Below, piece after piece: positions 22,006 to 35,690 of a DNA stretch of 64,000 nucleotides (the stretch's first letter is position 1; the number at the start of each line of letters is the position of its first letter). The translations under genes and the position numbers were made by a program. The DNA is from Microvelia longipes (Eukaryota > Arthropoda > Insecta > Hemiptera > Veliidae): the NCBI GenBank assembly GCA_018340805.1, contig JACMZG010001913.1:3868759-3932758 (forward strand). The letters are read 5' to 3'. A model generated the notes under the pieces. That model saw nothing but the letters and a program-made list of their open reading frames with translations, had not been told where the DNA came from and did no database searches.

Positions 22006-22944
22006 ATATTTAAATATTTAATGTTCTGGGTGCTCCTCATTGCTGGTTATTATTAACTCCATATTTCCACAAACGTAATAAAGTAAAACAAAGAATAAAT
22101 AAATAAAGTATAAAGATTTTCCTTTATAAACGTCCTCTTGTGAAGGACCGGATAATATTTCGAAGAAGAGTCTTTTCAATAATTTCCAGAGCTTAAGCAG
22201 AACAAAGAAACTCTTTTGTTCCAAACAATACAAAATGGCCTCGGAAAAAATGTTTTTCGTTTAATTTTTCATCTGACTAAACAAACCGAATAACGACAGA
22301 TAAATATTTTCTAAGAAAAAAATCTTAAAAATGCGAAAAAAGATGTTATAAAAAAATTGTAATTTTCTATAGGAAAGTTAAAATTCATTTTTTTTTTAAT
22401 TTTCAACATTTTTTCATAAATTCAATGGTCGTTTTTTCCACGAAAATTATAATTTTTCGATTTGAGGGCTATTTTAACAATATAATATAGTTGATAACTT
22501 TAATTGCTCCTCCACCTCCAACTATAAGATGTGAGAGGATTGTAATAAGACAAACCCCTATACCCCTCATTTTTCATTCATTGTCCACGATTCAGTTCCT
22601 AAATGTTTCAAAATGGTATAGGGGATACGTCGGGATATTTCCTTATTTTAATTAACAAATTTAATTATTTTAATTAAAAAATTCATTTTGGATTAACTAT
22701 GCGTCGGGTTTGATGTATCCTTACCGCTTCAAGGTCTATGTTCGCTCAGAATACTGGAATCACCTAAATAATATTGTATGTCGTCTTAAGACTCGCTTCG
22801 TTTGGCTTTAGAGTGTAAAAACAATCTATTTATTCCCCGTGATCCAAGCACTGACCTTACTCGATACTTCTTAACTTTAAAGATTCAACAAATTCTTAGG
22901 TATACTAGCCGAATTGAATTGAAATTTAGCATACGCACGGATTA
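22006..22944. other. No gene recognised
   Basis: AT-rich. Frames at 22018-22233 and 22802-23074 lack recognisable domains, and the second runs into an S1 unit. Confidence 0.5.
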
Positions 22945-23015
22945 CAAAATAATTCTGGCGCGGTGGTCCGCATGTCGGGCGAATATCCTTTGGAATTCGT
23001 GTTTCCGTCCTCAAC
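22945..23015 (+). repeat. S1 SINE-like unit
   Basis: TCTGGCGCGGTGGTCCGCAT, GGGCGAATATCCTTTGG and CGTGTTTCCGTCC. Confidence 0.75.
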
Positions 23016-23099
23016 AACTCATTTCTTGCTTAAGGATCCGGTTTATGCAAGTTTCTCTTAAGAAGGTATTATAAGGCAGATTAAAACTGACTTTTGTAT

Positions 23100-23645
23100 C
23101 AAAGCTTGAAATTACTAGCTCTGAGAACCTGTCATGACTCTTTTGGTGATAACCTGTCATGACTCTTTTAGTGCATTGTCGACAACTTTTATGAGATCCT
23201 GTCATGACTCTTTTGGTGCATTGTCGACAACTCAAGTCTTGTTGGTATTCCTTTTATGAGAACCTGTCATGACTCTTTTGGTGCATTGTCGACAACTCAA
23301 GTCTTGTAGGTATTCCTTTTATGAGATCCTGTCATGACTCTTTTGGTGCATTGTCGACAACTCAAGTCTTGTAGGTATTCCTTTTTTATGAGACCTGCCA
23401 TGACTCTTTTGGTGCATTGTGGACAACATAAGTCTTGTAGGCATTCCTTTTATGAGATCCTGTCATAACTCTTTTGGTGCATTGTCGACAATTCAAGTCT
23501 TGTAGGTATTCCTTTTATGAGATCCTGTCATGACTCTTTTGGTGCATTGTAAACAACTCAAGTCTTGTAGGTATTCCTTTTATGAGAACACGTCATGACT
23601 CTTTTGGTGCATTGTAAACAACTCAAGTCTTGTAGGTATTCCTTT
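23100..23645. repeat. 65-bp satellite array
   Basis: About eight units of GATCCTGTCATGACTCTTTT, GGTGCATTGTCGACAACTCA and AGTCTTGTAGGTATTCCTTT. First units are shorter. Confidence 0.95.
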
Positions 23646-23859
23646 TAAATTTAAATCACTCTTTAGACTTTCCGAGACAAAACAAGCGTGACTCCGATCA
23701 TCTTACAACGCGTTAACTAATTTTGAATTTTGGGGGTTGTCCTTAACACTGATGTTAACTAGTAAAACAAAAGATGTTGTACCTATATTTCTAGCTGCCC
23801 CAATATCTTTAATTTTATTCTCGTCGCTACTTGACATTAATGGATAAATACAGTGAATA
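23646..23859. other. No gene recognised
   Basis: Short AT-rich spacer. Confidence 0.4.
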
Positions 23860-24150
23860 CTTGTCGTATCTTGCTCAAGTTACTCAATTATCAAGCACTG
23901 CCCGTAACTCATTTTGCCTGTAATTTTTAAAGGAAATGCGCATAATTATCCAGTTGGTTATACAAATCTATGCCTCTAAAAATGGCAATGGGCACTATTA
24001 TTTGCACTATTTTAAAGCTAATTTAGTGTTTATCTATAAAAGTTTTAGCGCATTTCCTTCTAAAAATACAGAAAAATAAGTTACGAGCTGTGCTTGATAA
24101 TTGAGTAACTGCTTAAGTTATAAAACATAAAACGAAACCTTAAGGAAGAA
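23860..24150. mobile_element. Foldback family FB2 (diverged)
   Basis: Starts TCAAGTTACTCAATTATCAA, holds AAAGGAAATGCGC and GCGCATTTCCTTCTAAAAAT, and returns as GCTTGATAATTGAGTAACTG. More diverged than the copies in composite C. Confidence 0.75.
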
Positions 24151-25290
24151 GTGCAAAGCAAGTCCAAAGTAGTCGGGATGAGCTTATCAAGTCTGATATA
24201 ATGATATATCGAGATACCCCGAACCAGATTTTATCAAATGGAATTGGGAAGCTTTATTCTATTTGGCTGCTTATTTTTTATCAAGAACTTTGTTTTGCTA
24301 TTAAAAGGATTATGCGTCGTCCAATCATATTGTTATCTCTTGTTTCAGAAATAAAGAGTTAAATTTTGTCAAACACAAAAAAAGAAAATTATATTTAACA
24401 ACTAACCCTTGGGTTAGAATTTCTGACAGGACAGAGCACCAATGTCAGGAGCAGCGGTAACTTCACAGTCATGAGTAGCGGGCTAGCGGCCCCTTGGGGC
24501 ATTGCTTTGCTCGGAGTCCCCAGATATCTCTTGTCGTGTTTTTAACATCGTCTACAATATGAGGAAAAACTTGATTTAAACATGAAAATGCTTTTTTATT
24601 ACACTGAAACTTTCGAATCAATTTCGGTGCAAAGATATGAAATTTCTGTCGGGTTTTCTTTAAAATTCTATTTTTGGATAACAATTTATTTGTACTTTAA
24701 AAGCCAATAAATAATAATAATAATAATAATAATAAATCTTTATTTCCATCATATTTAATACATACAGTAAAAAAATGAGAAGACAATAATAAATTATAAT
24801 ACTTACTTAATAATTATGTAAGAACAAACATATGATGCACCCCCAAAAAGCAAGCTTGAGGATGGGGGTGGCTCTGACTTGTTATTAAAAAAACAAATGT
24901 TATTGATAACAAAATTATAAGTTTTACCCTATGCAAGTTAAGGAAAACAATCTCAATGAAATTTTGTCTTCTTCATACGATAAAAGAAACAAAATATTAT
25001 GGCAAAATAAATATTATATGTAGTGCATAGTATAATAAAATGAGTGGTGAGAGTCTCAGAGGGAAAGAAAAAGGAATAGTATATTGTGCAACTAGGTTGC
25101 AAAATAAGATTCCACTGTCGCGGAAATCTTTTTACTGGCGAGCTATATCAGTAAAATGAAAGTTAAAAGTTGTTTTTGTAAATTAATACAGAAAAATTTA
25201 ATAAACTAATGTTTTACTTAATTTAACTATTAATTTTCGGATTGTTGTGATTTATTTTTAAGTCGTTTAATAGCTTTCAAGACTTTTCAA
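24151..25290. other. No gene recognised; (AAT)n
   Basis: Contains an (AAT)n run at about 24706-24735. A 71-codon minus frame (24469-24684) has no domain that I recognise. The patch TCAAGTCTGATATAATG to GATACCCCGAACC near 24200 resembles the D1 family end. Confidence 0.45.
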
Positions 25291-25990
25291 AGTCCCAAAT
25301 ATAGGAGGAGAAAGTAGCGAATCCCAAATAAAGGAGGAGAAAGTAGCGAATCTCAAATAAGAGGGGAAAAGTAGCGAATCCCAAATAAAGGAGGAGAAAG
25401 TAGCGAATCTCAAATAAAGGAGGAGAAAGTAGCGAATCCCAAATAAAGGAGGAGAAAGTAGCGAATCCCAAATAAAGGAGGAGAAAGCGAATCCAAATAA
25501 AGGAGAGAAGTAGCGAATCCCAATAAAGGAGAAGAAAGTAGCGAATCCCAAATAAAGGAGGAGAAGTAGCGAATCCAAATAAAGGAGGAGAAAGTAGCGA
25601 ATCCCAAATAAAGGAGGAGAAAGTAGCGAATCCCAAATAAAGGAGGAGAAAGTAGCGAATCCCAAATAAAAGGGAAAAGTAGCGAATCCCCGCGTAGCGA
25701 ATCCCAAATAAAGGAGGAGAAAGTAGCGATCCAAATAAAGGGAGAAAGTAGCGAATCCAAATAAAGGAGGAGAAAAGCGAATCCCAAATAAAGGAGAGAA
25801 AGTAGCGAATCCCAAATAAAGGAGGAGAAGTAGCGAATCTCAAATAAAGGAGGAGAAAGTAGAGCGAATCCCAATAAAGGAGGAGAAAGTAGCGAATCCC
25901 AAATAAAGGAGGAGAAAGTAGCGATCCAATAAAGGAGGGAGAAAGTAGCGAATCCCAAATAAAGGAGGAGAAAGTAGCGAATCCCATAAA
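25291..25990. repeat. 29-bp purine-rich satellite
   Basis: About 24 copies of GCGAATCCCAAATAAAGGAG plus GAGAAAGTA, with frequent 1-3-bp losses. Because 29 is not a multiple of three, all three minus frames stay open for long stretches with the same GFATFSSFIWDSLLSPPLFG peptide pattern. These are shadows. The strand bias (G/A on plus, C/T on minus) is strong. Confidence 0.95.
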
Positions 25991-26399
25991 ATAAGGAAAC
26001 GTTCCGAGTTCCCTCTTACCCGTCGTTATAACATACCAGCTTGATTTTAAAATTTTAGTTACAGATCAACAAAATAAAATTTCCTGCCTAAACATAGTCA
26101 AGTAAAGATTAATTGTGCTACCGGGAGTAGATAAACGTTTATATCCTAAAACGCCCTGTAAGTTAGAATAAATCGTTAAATGTGAGAAAACTAGAAAAGT
26201 ATGGGGCCCAGTTTTCTAAAAACAAGACATGAATCAATGTAAGTCTTGTTTTAGAAAAACTTCAATCTTTATAAAACATGTTACGGAGTTTCCTAGACTG
26301 ATTTATTCCTACACTCTACATGCACTTTTTTTGTCTGTTTTCTAATATATTCCTCGAATGAATTTAATATTTAATACGATGTATTAATATTTTAGTTTC
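25991..26399. other. No gene recognised
   Basis: AT-rich; a D1-like scrap (GTTCCGAGTTCCCTCTTACC) follows the array. Confidence 0.45.
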
Positions 26400-26640
26400 T
26401 ACGCTACTTCATAAAGGTAATATTACTAGAGAGGCCCTATTGGTTGATTTTTGAAACATCGAATAAGTAGATCCAAACAACTTCCGTCATCCAAACAACT
26501 CATAAGCGTCATCGTGTGTGTATGTATGTACATACATCGTGTGTGTATGTATGTATATATATATATGTATGTGTGTATATGTATGAATGTAAGTATCTAT
26601 GTATATACGTATATAGGGGGAAAAATAATCTATTAAAAGC
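26400..26640. repeat. FB5 fragment plus (GTAT)n microsatellite
   Basis: TACTAGAGAGGCCCTATTGG and GATTTTTGAAACATCG match the left arm of FB5 (30652-30991). An imperfect GTATGTA-type microsatellite follows at about 26513-26615. Confidence 0.65.
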
Positions 26641-26943
26641 TATTAAAGATTAAGGTATATTACCGTATAAACCAAAAGCATAGGAATAACTCTTGTTGGT
26701 TAGATTTCATCTAAGAGTTCTTAGATGTAATATAAGTTCGTATTGTTTTTCTCTTATTATAAAAAATTGGGGGGGGGGGATTAAATTCAAATATTTAAAT
26801 AAACGGAAAGGAATAATTGTAGTAAAAATTATATTAATCATTGATAGCTTCTGGTGAGAAATTATACTAATTATGCAAATATCTTGTACAATAAGGTTCT
26901 TTGCATGTAATCCTTATAAGTGTGTGTAGTATAATATCCATAT

Positions 26944-26948
<5 letters not shown>
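26641..26948. other. No gene recognised
   Basis: AT-rich, with a G9 run near 26769. Confidence 0.4.
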
Positions 26949-27034
<86 letters not shown>

Positions 27035-27073
27035 TATATTATATATATAATATATATATATTATAATATATAT

Positions 27074-27127
<54 letters not shown>

Positions 27128-27145
27128 ATAATATATATATATAAG
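26949..27145. repeat. (TA)n microsatellite
   Basis: Ends with TAAGCGGCTTTAATTTATCG, the same boundary as the AT tract at 31945-32205. Confidence 0.95.
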
Positions 27146-27204
27146 CGGCTTTAATTTATCGTTTACTAAAGTGGAACACACACTAAAATAAAATAATAAT
27201 TTAA

Positions 27205-28145
<941 letters not shown>

Positions 28146-28857
28146 AAAGCGTCATTTTCATGAAGATAATACGCGAAAAGATGACCTCGGCTCTATTTAG
28201 AATTTACTGCATACAGAATACATGACATAATACGAAACACTAACAGTGTGGCCTCGAGAAAGCTACTGGGATGACTTTGCATTCATTACAAATACATTTA
28301 ATATAATTGCACTGAAATAGAAAATTAGGTGTAATAGAAAATAGTGATATAGGACATAAGGGTCGCGTAACACTGTACTCCTGTCATACTTACCTTTGAA
28401 ACAACAATTCATGGTTCCCTAGATATAGAAAGATAATCTTCGGAGCACAGTATTCGTTAAAACACAAAGTATTATCCAAAGGAATTCCAAAAGAATTTTC
28501 CTTTAAAAACCCGTCGGAAAATAAAGAAGACTCACTCACTTGGAAATATTTCATACTGACCTATATTCTCCCTCGCCATTATTTTTGTTTAAAAGAATCC
28601 TTATTCTATGTTTTTTTATGTTGCCAATGTTTTTTCCGTTTCATTATTAAAACTTCGATTCTAGGAAATATCACTAAGAAACTTGTTAATCATTGAACAA
28701 CTTTTTAACAATGTTCTTAAACTGTTTGATATAACAGATCTAGACGCCATTTTTATATAATATGAATATAATATATACGAATATAATCCTTCTATCCACT
28801 TATCTAACCCAGCTATGTTTTAGTGATTTTTTAAAGCAGTATTTCTGAGTCGCCCCC
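28146..28857. other. No gene recognised
   Basis: Ordinary AT-rich DNA. Confidence 0.5.
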
Positions 28858-29298
28858 GGGGTCTCGATACGTCGATGTCTCGACACTACGTAACGTCGAC
28901 ACGTGTGTCGATTTTACGCAAAATTAGTGCAAGAGTCACGTGACCCATTTCTGTCCTGTACAAACTTTACGCTATGTCGACACATGGCATGGTTTAACGA
29001 TACCTCGACGTGTGATTGTCTCGACACTACATAACATCGACAGACGGTACAAGTTTCGACACCACGATGTCTCGACACTCAAAAACGTTGACACTTTTCC
29101 TTGGTCTCAATATTCGTTTATATCGACACTTCATAACCTCGATACTTTAACTGAATCGTGTGTCGATGTAACGCCGTGTCGATACATTGACGTGTCGATA
29201 CAATGTAGAACCCCTGCCCCCCTATGCAGACCCTACGGGATACCGACACTATATAGCCTCGACACTAATATAGGAGTCGATCTTACGTAAATTCAGGA

Positions 29299-29330
29299 CA
29301 GGTGTGTCACGTTTTTACGTGACACACCTG
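29299..29330. repeat. Perfect 14-bp-arm palindrome
   Basis: CAGGTGTGTCACGT, loop TTTT, ACGTGACACACCTG. It directly abuts the larger palindrome. Confidence 0.95.
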
Positions 29331-29532
29331 ACATGTGATAGTCTCGACACTACATAACATCGACAGACGGTGGCAAGTTTTCACGTAGTCTCGACATCAC
29401 GATGTATCGACACTATAAAACGTCAACACTTTTGTGTTGACGTTTTATAGTGTCGATACATCGTGATGTCGAGACTACGTGAAAACTTGCCACCGTCTGT
29501 CGATGTTATGTAGTGTCGAGACTATCACATGT
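29331..29532. repeat. Perfect palindrome with 99-bp arms
   Basis: Centre AACAC-TTTT-GTGTT at 29425-29438. I compared both arms base by base from ACATGTGATAGTCTCGACAC to the centre and found no mismatch over 99 bp. Transcription would give a 99-bp perfect hairpin RNA. Confidence 0.95.
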
Positions 29533-29612
29533 CGAGACATCGTTAAACCATGCCATGTGTCGACATAACGACGAGTTTGTCTAGGACAAAAATTAGTGAC
29601 GTGACACCCAGT

Positions 29613-30530
29613 TGTAATTACCATGAGTCTTTGTTTACTTTTATTTTATTTTACTAAACGATTGGCAAATGTTTGAATTTAAAAAAAAACTACAGCACAA
29701 TCTGGTAGAGAAAAGAGCAAACAGATTTTACTACTAGCGCTCTTCAAGATTTGTGATGAGGCCCCCAACTTAAATCATAAACACAAACTTGTCAATTGAG
29801 TGTTCCCACTAAGGTCGGGAGTGAACCATCTATATTAATATTGTTTATCTATGGTTAAAACATCTTTTTTAAAAAGATTTTAAAAAACAATAATATAGAA
29901 ATCATGACACACTTTTAAATAAAACTAAATTATATAGATAAAATGAAAACATCAAAAAAGAAGACGTAAGCCCCGCACAAGCTCAAGCTTTTGCGGCTTA
30001 AAAAATGTTTATTTTCTCTCTAATAATAATTTAGATAATTGCTCGAATAATAAAATTATTGTAAATAACTATAATACTAATTCGTATGTTTCTTGTAATC
30101 TATAAATAAACGTATTTTATTATTATTATTTAAATGTACGTTTAAATGAACGGTTTAAGATTCCTAGTTTAGTTAATGGGGTGGGAGAGTTCTTGGACCA
30201 CACTGTAAATATTAACTATGGTCAGAAAAAATAAAATAGCATAATAAGCTTAAACTTTACGAAGACCGTGTTACAGCTCTTAAATTAGGGTTTGAAATTT
30301 TAATGAAACCAAGTCGGCAACACTGCGCCTGACTTATAGGTCTTGAAACAGAACAGGTCTTTAGGGTATAATATATTTGCTAGACTTTGTAGTGGCATCA
30401 CTTACTTTGCTGCTCTAAACAAGAGAATCTTCTTTGAATTTTAATAAGAACAGCTGTAAAATGATGGCGGGAACGATGTAGAAATAAATATATTTGATTT
30501 AATATAATATTAATGATATTTGTACCATTG
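29613..30530. other. No gene recognised
   Basis: AT-rich; no supported frame. Confidence 0.5.
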
Positions 30531-30531
30531 T

Positions 30532-30621
30532 TGAGCCGCTTTGGTGGTTAAGGCTGTCAAAGCGTAATAGTATAGTGACCTTTGACACCACGAAGGTCTG
30601 GGTTTCACATTCCGGACAAAG
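30532..30621 (+). repeat. tRNA-derived SINE-like head
   Basis: A box TGGTTAAGGCTG (30545-30556) and a degenerate B box GGTTTCACATTCC (30601-30613), about 45 bp apart. The CCGGACAAAG end is tRNA-like. It directly precedes FB5. Confidence 0.6.
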
Positions 30622-30651
30622 TTTTTAGTTTACATAAGATTACTCTTGTCT

Positions 30652-30991
30652 ACAGGGGCCATAGAGATATTATTGCTAGAGGGGCCCTATTGGTTGAATT
30701 TTGAAACATCGGAAAAGTAACCTGACCACCTTCGCTAAAAACATAATCAAACAAAACAGTACAAAATTACAGTAACTTATATAGAAGAACGTTAAAAATA
30801 CAAATCAAAACACAAACGGTGTACGGGAAACCAAAAACAATTGATTTATTACAACCTTCACTCGCCCTTTAAAGAGGTTTCAATAAGGTTACACAGAGCC
30901 CCTGAGAGCCCCCAAAACGATGTTTCAGGCCTCTCAATAGAGTAAGATAGGCTATGCCCCCTCTAGTATATATCTCTATGACAGGGGCTGT
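30652..30991. mobile_element. Foldback element, family FB5
   Basis: Left ACAGGGGCCATAGAGATATT and right TATCTCTATGACAGGGGCTG are inverted. The interior holds CCCTATTGGTTGAATTTTGA and, reversed on the right, CAGGCCTCTCAATAG. About 80-bp imperfect arms; no coding frame. Confidence 0.75.
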
Positions 30992-31049
30992 AAAAATCCA
31001 TAACAGTGTTGCCACTGTTTTGAAAAAAATACTAGAACTAAGCCTTTTA

Positions 31050-31420
31050 GCTCATATATGCTGACCAAAATGAATATAAGCTCACTAATTGGTCAATGCT
31101 AGTTAAATAGCATATGTTGGTCATATAGCTTATGCCAGTATAATTAAAATATATGCCCTACAAATGGCATATACTGATCAAATACCGTAAGCTGTTCAAA
31201 TATATATATAATATAATATAATACATACAGGTCAAATGCCATATACTGGTCAATGGCTTATCCTAAGTAAACAACAAATGTCACATATGCTCCTCAAATA
31301 GCACATGATTGTCAAATAGCATACGCAAGATTATTAAAAAGCATATGCAGGTCAAATAGCATTCGCTGGTCAAACACATATGCTAGTTAAATAACATATG
31401 TTGCCTAAAGGCACAAACAA
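31050..31420. repeat. Degenerate 18-20-bp repeat
   Basis: Variants of GGTCAAATAGCATATGCT recur about fifteen times with poor register. Confidence 0.75.
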
Positions 31421-31812
31421 CCTAGCCTAACCTGATCGCTTCCTACTCTACTACTTAAAGAGTGTTTTAGAAAGTATTTATGCAGTTCTACCACTACCTG
31501 AAGCCAGTAACTACCAACATTATATTAAGTTCTAATCTATAACACTAAAAATGGATCAATCATGTCATTCTAATTAGCAGTAAAGCTTTTGTTAAAATGC
31601 TTTTAAAAAATTAAAAGAAAAATAACGTATAAAAATGTGAAATTAAAACAAATACGCCTAATGAAATCATATAAAATTTATTTAAAACAGCATATAATTT
31701 TTTTTCCTCGCAAAAAAGTAAACTATCAATAAAAATTATACAAACAAAATGATTAAAATAGAAAAAATATATATTTGATAAAATAATTATAAGGGGAGGA
31801 GAAAATATATGT
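31421..31812. other. No gene recognised
   Basis: AT-rich spacer. Confidence 0.45.
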
Positions 31813-31826
31813 ATATATATACATAC

Positions 31827-31885
<59 letters not shown>

Positions 31886-31904
31886 ATATTTAGACTTTAT
31901 ATAT

Positions 31905-32205
<301 letters not shown>

Positions 32206-32504
32206 TTGGTTTGCTAGGAAAAGCTAAAAAATTAAATAAAAAAAACCTGTAGTATAAAATACTATTTAAAAGAACAATAAAAAAATTGAATCATAAAGAA
32301 AAGCAAATAATCAATTAAAAATTTTTAAATTATTTAATATAATTATATGAAATAGAAAATGAAAAGAAGCCAATATAAAGAAATTATTTAAAAGAAAAAT
32401 TAATTCTGATAAATGAATAAATCATGGCATAAGCTAATTTAATATTGATTAAGATATACAATTTATTCGTAAGAAAATATTGATTATAATAAAAATAAAT
32501 TAAT

Positions 32505-32900
32505 AAAATATAGCTGTAAAATAAATTCAAAAGATAAATATATAAAATATAGCTGTAAAATAAATTCAAAAGATAAATAAGTAAAATATAGCTGTGAAAT
32601 AAATTTAAAAGATGAATAAGTAAAATATAGCTGTTAAATAAATTTAAAAGATTAATAAATAAAATATAGCAGAAAAATAAATTTAAAAGATAAATAAATA
32701 AATTAGCTGTGAAATAAATTTAAAAGATAAATAAATAAAAATATAGCTGTGAAATAGATTTAAAAGATAAACAAATAAAAATATAGCTGTGAAATAAATT
32801 TAAAAGATAAATAAATAAAATATAGTTGTGAAATAAATATAAAAGATAAATAGATAAATATAGTTGTTAAATAAATATATAAGATAAATAAATAACCAGA
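32505..32900. repeat. About 39-bp AT-rich satellite
   Basis: About ten units of AAATATAGCTGTGAAATAAA, TTTAAAAGATAAATAAAT. Confidence 0.9.
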
Positions 32901-32959
32901 TTATCTTATAAGACAATAATTCGAATAAATATCAGTTAAATTATTGTATATTTAAAAAC

Positions 32960-33840
32960 CGGGTAAGAAGTACTTCGGAACTTTTCCCTACTACATCGGA
33001 TTCGCTACGCTCATCTACCTACGCTCTACCTACGCTCATCTACCTACGCTCTACCTACGCTCATCCTCTCTACCCTCTCTATCCTTTTACCTACTACATC
33101 GGATTCCCTACACTCATCCTCTCTATACCTATGCTCATCTACCTACGCTCTACCTACGCTCATCCTCTCTACCCTCTCTATCCTTTCCCCTACCACATGG
33201 GATACGCTACAATCATCCTCTCTACTTAAGACTAGCTTCACTTGTCCTCAAAATTTATAACTTGTCAAATTTATACTGCTACACTTGTTTGGCCTCGCTT
33301 TGCCCTATCAGGCAGTAATTACATTCGTTTTATTCCCAGCGGTCACCAATCCAGGTGCTAACCTCGCTCGATGCAGCTTGATTTTTATGATCAAACAAAA
33401 ACCGTCGATGGGTATACTTTGTATACCTATTTATCACATCACGGGATATAATTGTACTGAATTTCAACTAGATTGGATTCTATTCCGATGTTAATCCGAC
33501 ATACAAGTTATTCGATAAAAATTGAACTAATGCTGATAATGAGATGAGACTTAGCACATGTTGTTTTGTATATATGACTATTGACTACATGCGTGCCAAA
33601 CCTTAAACGAACGATACTTTTTTTCTCTTCCGATAAATTTACGAAACTTTTGCAGAGTTAATTATAGTGGATTAATAATGATATTTTCCGGATAGTAGAA
33701 CTAGACATAAAGATTGATTTTAGTACTAAGTTTCAACTCTCTAACATAAATACATTGGAAGATGATAACAGACACACACACACACATGAACACATACAGA
33801 GTGATAACATTGTGAAAATCACTTAGTAGGCCTTATAACA
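32960..33840. repeat. Dispersed repeat family D1 (copy 2)
   Basis: Begins with the reverse of the family end (AGAAGTACTTCGGAACTTTT, then CGGATTCGCTACGCTCATC). It contains a local amplification of CTACCTACGCTCATCC to about 33240. It continues through TTTTATGATCAAACAAAAAC and GAACTAATGCTGATAATGAG, shared with 62570-62780. (CA)n at 33771-33784. Confidence 0.7.
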
Positions 33841-33959
33841 AACACCAGAAATAAATAATTTGTTCGACAGTTTGGTTTTGAAAAAACGCAATACTTTTCA
33901 TATATACCAATATTATAAATAAGGAAAAGTAAAAATGCTATTGTAATGAGGATAACTCT

Positions 33960-34680
33960 GAAAATAAAAAGAAATAATAATAATATAAGAAAGAGAGGAG
34001 ATAGATAACTTAACAAATAATAATAATATTAGAAAGAGAGGAGATAGATAATTTAATAAATAATATAAGAGAGAGGAGATAGATAATTAAATATATAATA
34101 TTAATATAAGAAAAAGAGAAGATAGATAATTTAACAAATAATAATAATATAAGAAAGAGAGGAGATAGATAATTTAATAAATAATAATAATATAAGAAAG
34201 AGAGGATATAGATAATTTAATAATAATATTAATATAGATAGATAATTAACAAATAATTTATATAAGAAAGAGAGGAGATAGATAATCTAACAAATAATAT
34301 TAATATAAGAAAGAGAGGAGATAGATATCTTAACAAATAATATTAATATAAGAAAGAGAGGAGATAGATAATTTAAATAATATTAATATAAGAAAGAGAA
34401 GAGATAGATATCTTAACAAATAATATTAATATAAGAAAGAGAGGAGATAGATAATTTAAATAATATTAATATAACAAAGAGAAGAGATAGATATTTAACA
34501 AATAATATTAATATAAGAAAGAGAGGAGATAGATAATTTAAATAATATTAATATAACAAAGAGAAGAGATAGATATCTTAACAAATAATATTAATATAAG
34601 AAAGAGAGGAGATAGATAATTTAACAAATAATAATAATGTAAGAAAGAGAAGAGGGAGATAACTTAACAAATAATATTAA
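33960..34680. repeat. About 45-bp AT/GA-rich satellite
   Basis: About fifteen units of AATATAAGAAAGAGAGGAGA, TAGATAATTTAACAAATAA. Unit length varies. Confidence 0.92.
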
Positions 34681-35147
34681 ATTATTAAAAGCACATATTC
34701 AGATAATAATCTAAATAAATTCGTATACTAAAAATGTAAAATAAAAGAAAAAAAATAGAAATGCAGAAAAGAGAGAGGAAACTGTTTGTAAATATATATT
34801 TAATAAATAAACTACTAAAGTAACGTGCTAACATAAATGATAAATAGGTTCATAAAAAAAGAGAAATGTTATGTTGAGCATGTTGAACAAAGACTGGTGT
34901 GTAAACAAATTCGTTATTGATGCGAGAATGTTGTAGTTAGTTAATTTTTTTTAAAAAAAGTAAGACAGTTCAGAAATTGTAGTAAGAAAATAGTAAATCA
35001 GATCATAAGAGAAATAAGGAAAACACAAACTTTGTACTTTAAACTCGCAGAGCCGCTTTCAAAATCAAATGGTCATCCTCAGTTATTTCAAACAAGCATA
35101 TTTATATCCTTAGAGTAAGAGTGAATTATAAATAATGAAAAAAAAAG
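34681..35147. other. No gene recognised
   Basis: AT-rich spacer. Confidence 0.45.
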
Positions 35148-35415
35148 AAGTCTGTCCACAAAATAGAACTTTATTGCCAAAGCGTTTTCAACCTAACTAG
35201 AGGCCATCATGAGGGCAAAACCGTTGAGATGTTAAAGAAGAGGAGAAGTGAGTCTATGTTTTATTACTAGATATATGAGTCTGACTCTCATATCAAATAA
35301 AAACCATAGACTCACTTCTCTTCTTTTTTAACATCTCAACGGGTTTGCCATGTGATGGAGTTAAGTTGAACGCTTTGGCAAAAAAGTTTTATTTTGTGGA
35401 GAGACTTCTTTTCAT
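35148..35415. mobile_element. Inverted pair of Penelope-like ends
   Basis: Left AAGTCTGTCCACAAAATAGA, GCCAAAGCGTTTTCAACC and GTTGAGATGTTAAAGAAGAG; right arm the complement. A degenerate hammerhead motif (CTCATGATGGCCTC to GGTTGAAAAC) remains on the minus strand at about 35187-35213, and only scraps remain on the right arm. Same family as 1400-1515. Confidence 0.65.
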
Positions 35416-35690
35416 TCATTAAGTATATTTAGTTTTTTATTGATTTTTACATTGGATGTTTATTTCTTTTCTACATTTATACAGTAGGTATATTGGAAAT
35501 GTATTGAGTTTTTTTCTCTTTTTTCCCTCCTATATTTAAATTGTTTTTGGCTTTTATTTAATTAGTTTGTAAGATTTAGATCGCTTAATTTTATAAAAAT
35601 CAATTTATTTTTATAAATTGTGTTGTGTTTGTAGTAACAGACGATGGCCTCTTAAGGTGGCTCTGCAAAATTAGAAAGACTGTTTTCCTT
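35416..35690. other. No gene recognised
   Basis: AT-rich spacer. Confidence 0.4.

Larger units (their letters stand above)
28858..29612. mobile_element. TCGA-rich foldback element, family FB6
   Basis: Termini: TATGTCGACACATGGCATGG at about 28973 and its complement CCATGCCATGTGTCGACATA at about 29552. The arms run inward through TCTCGACACTACATAACATC. The interior is packed with GTGTCGA/TCGACAC words and two nested palindromes. A 116-codon frame (28940-29290) runs through it and is a by-product. CpG and TCGA content is far above the surrounding DNA. Confidence 0.85.

Noticed and set aside
25267..25987. Three overlapping frames of 182-236 codons
   Set aside because: All three minus frames of the 29-bp array are open at once with the same peptide pattern, which is a composition effect.
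28940..29290. 116-codon plus-strand frame
   Set aside because: Lies inside the FB6 foldback and is built of repeated TCGACAC words; no domain.
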